DNA of 64,000 nucleotides from Adenophora triphylla var. japonica (Eukaryota; Streptophyta; Magnoliopsida; Asterales; Campanulaceae). The notes below the pieces were generated by a model. That model made no database searches. It saw only the letters and a program-made list of their open reading frames with translations, and was not told the origin of the DNA. The DNA is taken from assembly GCA_022495995.1 (NCBI GenBank), contig JAFEMH010000341.1, positions 558,001-622,000 of the forward strand. The letters are read 5' to 3'. Positions within the stretch are counted from its first letter, which is position 1; each line of letters begins with the position of its first letter. Position numbers and translations under genes: made by a program. This document shows positions 56,923 through 64,000 of the stretch, one piece after another.

Positions 56923-57559
56923 AGCTTAGCTCAGGCAAAAGCTCAAGGATGCTGACTTTTAGTGTCGGGCTCTCGAGATCACACATTTTAATGCTGAGAA
57001 GGAAAGAGATGATGCCCTGGCAGCTTTGAAGGTGGCTCTGGAGGAGGAGGTAGACCACACCAAGCAGGAGAAGGTGAAGGTTGAGGGGCAGCTTGAGCAG
57101 CGGTCTGGTTTGGTCCAAGATTGCACTTGGAGGATCAAACAAATGAACAACGACCACCAGGAAGCTAGGCTAAGGTGGGAGGAAGAGGCTCTGGTCCAGG
57201 AGAAGGCCCCTGTTGAGCAATTCAAGAACAACGATGAATGCTATAACATCATTGTTTCCCAAGCTAGGGATTTCTATGATGTTGGACGCCAACACATGGC
57301 CCGCCATGCTATAGTGGATCCTTTAATTGACCTAATTATTGATAAATTAGCTCAATGGGCTTCTGAAGACCGGTATGACAAGAAGGCCCGCATCGGCTAC
57401 TCCCTTGTGCCTTTCAATGACAATGATCTGGCTGTCATAGCTAGACAAGACATTGAAGATAGGCTAGAGCCTTGGACCGCCCCTGCTCTAGAGCCAAGGA
57501 ACTTCAACTCCATACTCCAAGAGCTCGAGGAGGCAGATGAAGCTGAAGAGGTCACTTAG
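56923..57559 (+). pseudogene. Element E antisense extra ORF, 3' part
   Basis: Resumes the frame cut at 38645 (one TAG near the junction). It is a coiled coil (EKERDDALAALKVALEEEVD, TKQEKVKVEGQLEQ) followed by a globular segment (CYNIIVSQARDFYDVGRQHM, ARIGYSLVPFNDND) and an acidic end stopping at 57559. The 57026-57559 frame is intact. Such coiled-coil C-termini are usual in this Tat extra-ORF family. Confidence 0.65.
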
Positions 57560-57880
57560 GACCAAGTATTTGAGGAATCTCAGCAGAGTGAGCAGCAGCA
57601 GAAGCAGCAAGAGTAGGGGCAGGAGCACCCAAATGATGATCAAGAAGATTGATCTCTTTAATTTTGTTTTTTGTAACGAACAAGCACCAAATAATTTTTG
57701 CTTATTGTTTTTAGTTGTCAATGCCTGGGCCCAGTTTGGGAGGCAGTCTGAATTATGATAGTTTGTATTTGCACTTGGTCATAGCCTGCTTTTTGGGAGA
57801 CCCTCTTTTGAATGCCAGTTGAATTGTGAACCATTCGTGTTGATCTTTGTTCTGTTCTTTATTGTCAAACTAGAATAAGT
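57560..57880 (+). other. Downstream of element E extra ORF, no gene seen
   Basis: AG/CAG-rich run (57570-57620), then AT-rich text with no further coding signal. Likely 3' untranslated sequence of the extra ORF. Confidence 0.5.
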
Positions 57881-58260
57881 AAGAGATCGACCAAATTTTT
57901 AGTCGGACCAGTTTTTAAGAATGAAGCGGACTAAGGTTTTAGTTGAACTTGTTTGGGAACGAGACTGACCTGAGTGTTAATTCGAACATATTTAAAACCA
58001 AGGTTGACTAAAGACTTTGGTCGAGCATGTTTGAGCCTGTTTATTAACGAGGTTGACTTAAGACTTTGGCCGAGCCTGTTTGAGAACGAGACTGACCCAA
58101 GTCTTCAGTCGAACCTGTTTGAGAACGAGGTTGACTTAACACTTTGGTCGAGCCTGTTTGAGAATGAGACTGGCCTAAATCTTCAGTCGAACCTATTTAA
58201 GAACGAGGTTGACTTAATACTTTAGTCGAGCATGTTTGGTATTTCGAGATCAACTAAGAG
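57881..58260 (+). repeat. 39-bp tandem repeats, alternating types
   Basis: Eight to nine units of about 39 bp. Two unit types alternate: GAGGTTGACTTAAGACTTTG and GAGACTGACCTAAGTCTTCA, each followed by GTCGARCCTGTTTGAGAAC. Because 39 is 13 codons, one forward frame (57974-58225) stays open and gives alternating 13-residue repeats such as LFENEVDLTLWSS. It is probably a by-product of the array. Confidence 0.85.
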
Positions 58261-58369
58261 TCGGACCTGAATTAAATACGTTGCAAGTATAACAAAGTAA
58301 TGTGAATGGAACTTCTCGTGGGTAACCCCATTTTATTGATAAAGTAGATCTTTATTTAGAGAGCTCAAT

Positions 58370-59425
58370 AAAAAATAATGTTTTGCTAAGTGGCCAGCTT
58401 GCTAAGGATGTTTCAGCTCGCCACCACCCCAATAGTCAATCATGTAGGTCCCTTCCTTAATAATTCTAGTGACGATGTAGGGCCCTTCCCAGTTCGGAGA
58501 TAACTTATTCTGTTCAGCTTTCCTTCCAGTTACCTCGATCTTCCGTAAGACATAGTCCCCTACATTGAACGATCTCCTTTTGACCTTCTTGTCGTGATAC
58601 CCCTTGGTCTTTTACTTGTAATTGACCATTCTAATCTGGGCGGTCATCCATTTTCATCTATTAGGTCCAGGTCGAGTAATCTGTTGGAGTTATTCTGGTT
58701 TTGATCAAATAAAGCCAACCTTACTATAGGAATTCGTAGTTCGGCCAATGCCATGGCTTCCGATCCAAATGTAAGAGCAAATGGGGTTTCCCTAGTAGGC
58801 CCTCAGGTGGTTGTGCAGACTGCCCAAAGAGCAAGTGGTAGTTCATCCAACCATCTGCCAATCTCTTCATCTCTGTTTCAAAAGTAGTTGAAAACTGTAG
58901 GCCGTTGTCCAAAACGATTGAGTGTGGTACCCCAAAGCAACACCAGATGTAATCATGGATGAAGTTTATGGAGTTCTCCGATGTTATCTTTGCCAGTGAT
59001 TTTGCCTCAATCCATTTGGTGATGTATAGGAACGATCACATACTTGCAATTTCCGCGGGTGGGTGGGAAGGTACAATCAAGTCTACCCCCCACATGTCGA
59101 ATGGCCAAGCTGCAATCAAAGGTGTTTTCTCGGTGGTTAGGAGCCTTGGTAGGTTGGCATACCTTTGGCATTTGTCACACTTCTGCGAAAACTCACGAGT
59201 GTTTTCCCGTAGATGAGGCCAATAAAATCCCAGTGTAAGTACCTTGTCCGCCAAAGTTCTGCCCCCCGGGTGGACACCACATATCCCACTGTGCACCTCG
59301 AGCAAGAGTTGAGATACCTCCATAGGATGAACATATCTTAACAATGGCTTCACGAATGACCTTCTGAACAATACATCCCCATGTATACTATTAAGCCAAA
59401 AAGAACGGCTTAGTTTATAAACCAC
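58370..59425 (-). pseudogene. pol: Element E integrase remnant, Tat type
   Basis: Leftward from 59425: SIHGDVLFRRSF, EVHSGICGVHPGGRTLADKV, FYWPHLRENTREF and CDKCQRYANLPRL, which is the Tat H-H-C-C domain. WPFDMWGVDLIVP (first Asp) and VLDNGLQFS (second Asp, about 58900) follow. The frame then jumps to ADGW.NYHLL and ALTFGSEAMALAELRI. The roughly 35-45 residues that should carry the catalytic Glu are missing, so the core is deleted. The C-terminal part is spread over three frames. It converges on the antisense extra ORF. Confidence 0.82.
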
Positions 59426-59428
59426 AAG

Positions 59429-60187
59429 TGCATGGTGTGATTGGAATATAGATTAGGCAAATGCGGGTCGATCCCACGAGTACAATGTTACTATGTAAAA
59501 TATTTTCTTTAAGAATAATGAAACAAAAACTAATGATTGGGAGAAAATTTATTTTGTCGTTTATCTAGATAACATATGCAAACTACTCTAATTTTAAGTG
59601 AAAAACTCTTATGATGAATGATTTCTCGGGGTTGGAACTCGAAAAACATGTATTCGTCAAGTAATCATGTCTTAAATAAAAGTTTCTTAAAAAATCAAGA
59701 TACATTATGTTTGTACTATTTGTCACGATCAATCAAGTAATACTCGTATTCTTTACTAATCATGTCCTATCTCTCGATGTTCCATGCATTAGTAAGAATC
59801 CATTAATTTTATAAAAATCTACTTACTTTCCAATTAAGGATTATCCCTAGGCAATTAATCTACTCTCGTGATTAATAGTACCTAGTTTACTTCATATTGT
59901 TCCGCTAATCGAGATTCACAACTAATTACTTCTCTCGATTAACTAGGATTCATAAAAATATGGACGTCTTCATATTCGTAGGCATTAAAAAGATGTGGAT
60001 AATAAGGACAGAAAAAGTTTCCGAGGCAACTAGTTGGCAAAGAACACAATATTATCATGGGAATAATTTTTTTTTTAGATAAAACATGTTATACATTAAC
60101 AAGCAAATATTGAAAAGAAACGTGCAACTAATCTAAGATGCATACAAAAGAAATTATGCAACTAATTTAAAATAAACATGAAATGCA
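59429..60187 (-). repeat. Possible Athila-like LTR segment
   Basis: AT-rich, no coding. The ends TGCAT (59429) and ATGCA (60187) form an inverted repeat, and an Athila-type pre-LTR motif lies 16 bp to the right. Length 759 bp. It abuts the Tat integrase remnant. No second copy is in the window, so LTR status is unproven. Confidence 0.35.
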
Positions 60188-60202
60188 ACTAGCGGATATA
60201 AA

Positions 60203-60241
60203 TTTTCCCCCACACTTAAAATGAACATTGTCCTCAATGTT
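60203..60241 (-). other. Athila-type 3' motif with hairpin and G-run
   Basis: The minus strand reads AACATTG-AGGA-CAATGTT (60224-60241), a 7-bp-arm hairpin, followed by AAGTGTGGGGG. This combination is, to my knowledge, a recurrent signature near the 3' end of Athila-type elements, the G-run acting as PPT. Confidence 0.55.
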
Positions 60242-60260
60242 TCAAGGACAATATGAAAAA

Positions 60261-60726
60261 TCAAGATAAGGATAGAGAGGGGGGAAGAAAGATGAACTCA
60301 CAAAGATGGTGGTGGAAAATCCGGCCAATCTTCCGCTCCATAATTAAACACATAATCAAGTATTCCTTGGGTTCCCGAACTTCCCCTATCATTCCATGAA
60401 CATCCTCCCTCAACCCTTGCACATCTCCTCTCAAACCATATACTTCTCCACTTAAGCCGTTCACATCCCTCCTCAAATCATTTACGTGGCCATATATTTC
60501 ATTCACTTGGTCAAACATTTGATTGTTTGGGGTAAACATTTGTTGAAATTGATGATAAAATTCGGGTGGAATGTTGTGTTAGTGTTGAGTGGCTGGGGCT
60601 TGCTCCTGTTCTTCTTCATTTTCTAGACTTGCTTGACGTGCTTCTTGGTTTAGGGTGTTAGGGAAAAGCCAAGCATGTGGTTGGTGGGTTTGGGCAAAGG
60701 GTAGGTCATTATTTGGGAGGACAATA
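60261..60726 (-). pseudogene. Athila-like ORF1, C-terminal piece
   Basis: The minus strand reads LPNNDLPFAQTHQPHAWLFP, then a Glu/Gln-rich stretch, a stop, and a heptad-like repeat (VNDLRRDVNGLSGEVYGL) stopping at 60261. It follows the N-terminal (63506-63877) and middle (61350-61880) pieces in protein order but lies on the opposite strand to the middle piece. Confidence 0.5.
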
Positions 60727-61340
60727 GATGTAATAACGCAGCTAAATAAATAACAAGAATGGCCTAAACCAATTATTCTGCAAGGAATCGCAATTCCTTA
60801 AAACAATAATCTCCTAAAATATTATTCTGCAAGCCAAATTATTGACTTAGATAAACACACAATATGTAGGTTTTTGCAAACTTGCAAAGAAATTAATTGA
60901 TAAAAAGATGTCCTTACAAAATAGAAGCATAAGAGTACTTATAGGCTATGAAATAACAAATAGAGACCTAACATGAAAAGGAAAACAAACAAGGAAAGAA
61001 AAAGGAAAAGAAATAAAATCAAAACAGACTTGCTGAAGAATTAGGAAACAGCGACCTTGCATGGGCGTGCATTTGATCTTGCACGGCCGTGCAACAAGTC
61101 AGTAAGATTTGCACGGGCGTGTGTTCGATCTTGCATTGTTGTGCAACAAGTCAGTAAGATTTGCATGGGTGTGTCTCTTCCCATGCGCGGCTGTCCAATC
61201 GCTGTGTCGCCAAAATTTGCTGTTGCTTGAATTTCTGAACTTTTGTCACATCCTTATTTACTGTCGTTGAGACTTGGCCCATCGATACATGTGCTACATC
61301 AACAAGGGAACCATATCAAATGATACATCTCCACTTCCAC
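60727..61340 (-). repeat. Inverted copy of Reina-like 3' end, left arm
   Basis: The reverse complement matches about 62930-63505, including the last codons of the Reina-like polyprotein, the palindrome-rich region and the downstream text ending ATTACATC. The stop codon TAG of the right copy is CAG here. It contains a perfect TTGCACGGCCGTGCAA palindrome (61079-61094). The inner edge is approximate. Confidence 0.8.
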
Positions 61341-61349
61341 CTATTAGGC

Positions 61350-61885
61350 CATGAGTAAAGCCTTACCTCCTTTCAAATCCATGAAATACTTGGGTGGCCC
61401 TCTTTCACAAACTTTGAAACCAACAATGCCATTGAGTTTAGGGAAAATCCATTTTGGGAACAAATAACCGAAATCTCTACATTAAAATCTAGATCGGCCA
61501 AGGCCTCCTCTATTGTTCACCCCACCCTCCGCCTCATACATAGAATTTATGCTTGCACAATCTTTGCAAGATAGGATAAGGGGACGGTCAACAAAACGGA
61601 ACTCTATTTGTTATGGACTTTTATTGAAGCTTATAGAGGAATTAACATTAGCCATTTATTTGTGGAGTTGTTAAGTGATATAATTACCCCGGGTTTTAAT
61701 GGAGAAATACATGTGGGAGGGATAATCACTCTCTTTGCTAAGCGCTTGGGAGTTGTAGTATCGGAAGATTGGGTTGAAGTCCATGGGTCAACAAAGTTAG
61801 ATATTCCCACTCTACGGACTATGCAAATGATATCGGAAAAAGGGAATGGGGAGTATTATTGGTTGATGGGGTCAGGAAAAACACC
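61350..61885 (+). pseudogene. Athila-like ORF1, middle piece (inverted)
   Basis: The plus strand reads SLTSFQIHEILGWPSFTNFE, FRENPFWEQITEIS, SIVHPTLRLIHRIYACTIFA and TELYLLWTFIEAYRGI, then GEIHVGGIITLFAKRLGVVV and DIPTLRTMQMISEKG. This is the conserved part of the ATHILA ORF-1 family (Pfam). One stop near 61575. It is on the strand opposite to the N- and C-terminal pieces. Confidence 0.7.
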
Positions 61886-63000
61886 CTACATAAATTTGTT
61901 AAGAAGTGTATTATTGGCCAGGAATTCGGACGGATACACATAAATTTGTTAAGAAGTGTATGGCGTGTCAAGTTAACAAAGGACAATCACAAAATACGGG
62001 CTTGTACACTCCTTTACCTATTCTGGAGGGTCCTTGGGAGGATATTTATATGGACTTTGTTCTTGGGTTACCTCGAACACAATGATCAAATGATTCGGTT
62101 TTTGTAGTGGTAGATCGTTTTTCTAAGATGGCTTACTTTATTCCATGTCGAAAAACTTCGGATGCTTCTCACATCGTGGGTTTGATCTTCAAGGAGATTG
62201 TACATTTTCACGGCATTCCAAAGACTATTACTTCCGACAGGGATACCAAATTTCGTAGTCATTTTTGGCGTACTCTTTAGCGTATCTTTGGGACGGAGTT
62301 GCAACTTAGTAGTTCTTTTCACCCACAGACGGATAGGCAAACGGAGGTGGTTAATCAGACATTGGGCACCATGATTGGTTGTTTGTGTGGTAATCATCAA
62401 AAGAAGTGGGATACGGTGTTGGCTCAAGCTGAGTTCGTGTTCAATAATATGCCAAATCGAACCACGAAGAAGTCAGTGTTTGAAGTTGTTTTTCAACATC
62501 CTCCAACACATACTCTTGACTTGGTTCTTTTGCTAAAATTGCCAGGATATAGTATTGCGGCTGAACATATGGCGGAGAGGATTGAGGCAGTCCAAAATGA
62601 GGTCAAGAAAAACTTTGAGGCGTCGAACGCAAAGTACAAAGCACATGCGGATCAGAAACGTCGTTCGAAGGTCTTTTTTGTTGGCGATATGGTGATGGTT
62701 CATTTGCACAGGGAGAGGTTTCCTCAAGGTACGTATAGCAAGCTTCATGCTAAGAAGATTGGTCCATGCAAGATTTTGAGGAAAATCAATGACAATGCAT
62801 ATGTTGTGGATTTACCGGATGGGTGGAATATTTTGCCTACTTTTAATGTGTCGGATTTGGTTGATTATCACCCGGATGAACCTCTTTATGTGGACATGGA
62901 TTCAGGGATGAATCCTTTTAAAGTGGGGGAGCATGACATAGCACATGGATCGATGGGCCAAGTCTCGGCGGCAGCAAAGAAGGATGGGACAAAAGTTTAG
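61886..63000 (+). pseudogene. pol: Reina-like chromovirus integrase and polyprotein C-terminus
   Basis: It begins inside the zinc domain ([16 protein letters not shown]) and continues with [13 protein letters not shown] (first Asp), [30 protein letters not shown] (second Asp) and HPQTDRQTEVVNQTLGTMIG (Glu kept). Stops near 62088 and 62278. The open frame 62299-63000 ends with the Reina-type tail (HRERFPQGTYSKLHAKKIGP, ILRKINDNAYVVDLPDGWNI). The triad is intact but the upstream pol is absent. A 23-bp direct repeat at 61889 and 61939 marks the junction with the Athila piece. Confidence 0.85.
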
Positions 63001-63505
63001 AAATTCAAGCAACAACGGAATTTTGGCAACACAGCGATTGCACGGCCGCGCATGGGAATAGACATGCCCGTGCAAATCTTACTGACTTGTTGCATGACCG
63101 TGCAAGATCAAATGCATGCCCTTGCGAGTCTTACTTACTGCACGGTTGTGCAAGATCAAACGCACGCCCATGCAAGGTCGTTGTTTCCTAATTCTTCAGC
63201 AAGTCTGTTTTGATTTTATTTCTTTTCCTTTTTCTTTTCTTGTTTGTTTTCCTTTTCTTGTTAGGTTTCTATTTGTTATTTCCTAGCCTATAAGTACTCT
63301 TATGATTCTATTTTGTAAGGACATCTTTTTATCAATTAATTTCTTTGCAAGTTTGCAAAAACCCACATCGTGTGTGTTTATCTAAGTCAATAATTTGGCT
63401 TGCAGAATAATCTTTTAGGAGATTATTGTTTTAAGGAATTGTGATTCCTTGCAGAAGAATTGGTTTAGGTCATTCTTGTTATTTTTTCCGCTGCATTATT
63501 ACATC
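62930..63505 (+). repeat. Reina-like 3' end, right arm of inverted repeat
   Basis: End of the polyprotein plus 3' untranslated/LTR sequence, with GC-rich near-palindromes at 63040-63180 (GCACGGCCGCGC, GCATGACCGTGC, GCACGGTTGTGC types) and a final ATTACATC. Counterpart of 60727-61340. Exact LTR borders could not be fixed. Confidence 0.8.
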
Positions 63506-63877
63506 ACCTGTAGTCCCACAAATTTCTGTTGTAAACTCTTTCCTCAAAGTACACAAGAACTAGTATGTGAGTTTTTCATAGGTTTTCTCATGGAGAGAAA
63601 GAAACTCGATACACCCTAACACACCATGTAATTTTCTTATTTTTGAATGAATTCCTAGGGCTCGATGGGCAAGCAAATCTGGGAATTGGATTGGTCTCAT
63701 ACGCTTGGAGCATAAGTTGGTGAACCTAGAAACCTCAGTTGGGTTTTTGAATTCGATACCCAAATTGTTAAGAGTTGGGTTAAGATTAGGGGCTGAGGTT
63801 GAATATTTTCTTTGTTTTTTGGATGGGTTACCGCGGTTTGAAGACTTTCCCTTCACTCTAGTTGCCATGATAATCAA
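63506..63877 (-). pseudogene. Athila-like ORF1, N-terminal piece
   Basis: ATG at 63877 and a basic start (MIIMATRVKGKSSNRGNPSK), then EVSRFTNLCSKRMRPIQFPD, LGIHSKIRKLHGVLGCIEFL and HEKTYEKLTY, the start of the ATHILA ORF-1 family. A TAG at 63560 is followed in frame by FLCTLRKEF up to the inverted-repeat arm. The rightmost 123 bases of the window show nothing further. Confidence 0.6.
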
Positions 63878-64000
63878 GAATATTCAAGTCCCAGTAATTG
63901 AAAAGCAAGTGAAAAGATGATTTGTATTGCCCGGAAGATTTGAGCAAAATTTATGCCATTGTCAAAATGTTCCTTTCTTGAGCTTCAATTCCATGGAAGT

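Noticed and set aside
57974..58225. 13-residue repeat protein
   Set aside because: The frame is a by-product of a 39-bp array; no flanking coding signal continues it.
1..64000. Host protein-coding gene, tRNA or rRNA
   Set aside because: Every recognisable coding stretch belongs to a retrotransposon; no tRNA cloverleaf or rRNA sequence was noticed by eye. A tRNAscan or HMM run could still find something I missed.

Overview
This window is plant nuclear DNA, almost certainly from a eudicot, made entirely of nested LTR retrotransposons. I found no host gene, tRNA, rRNA or CRISPR array. The plant assignment rests on the lineages present, all recognised from protein motifs, primer-binding sites (PBS) and polypurine tracts (PPT): Ty1/copia SIRE-like, Ty3/gypsy Tat, Tekay/Del-like and Reina-like chromoviruses, and Athila.

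Layout, left to right. Element A (1-5393, minus) is the 5' part of a SIRE-like copia element: integrase, protease, gag, PBS and a complete 5' LTR. It sits inside the 3' LTR of element B. Element B (5394-36359, minus) is a large SIRE-like copia element with an extra env-like ORF between pol and the 3' LTR. That ORF is split by element F (10426-27599, plus), a 17.2 kb non-autonomous Tat-type element. F has LTRs, PBS and broken gag but no pol. It carries a 4.5 kb internal tandem duplication and four tandem-repeat arrays in its 3' half. To the right of B lies element E, a Tat remnant. Its antisense extra ORF (plus; 36393-38645 and 56923-57559) converges on an integrase remnant (minus; 58370-59425). 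E is split by element D (38646-56917, minus), a Tekay-like chromovirus with TSD GAGGC. D's 3' LTR is in turn split by element C (39188-47927, plus), a related element with TSD AAGCA, well-matched LTRs and a ruined interior. The right end (59429-64000) is an Athila-like ORF1 broken into three pieces in minus/plus/minus orientation. The pieces are separated by inverted copies of a Reina 3' end.

The insertion order can be read from the nesting: E is older than D, which is older than C; B is older than both F and A. Every coding region examined is broken by stops, frameshifts or changed catalytic residues: A integrase Asp to His, D reverse transcriptase Asp to Tyr and integrase Glu to Lys, B RNase H, and the E integrase core deletion.

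The most interesting signals are at nucleotide level. First, A and B carry dense, strand-biased short motifs (GCGGTT in A, ACCGGTTGA in B). These run through U3, untranslated and coding DNA in all reading frames. Second, four unrelated LTR families each carry clusters of different GC-rich palindromes in their LTR or 3' region, at matching LTR positions in the related elements C and D, with arm changes that preserve the symmetry.
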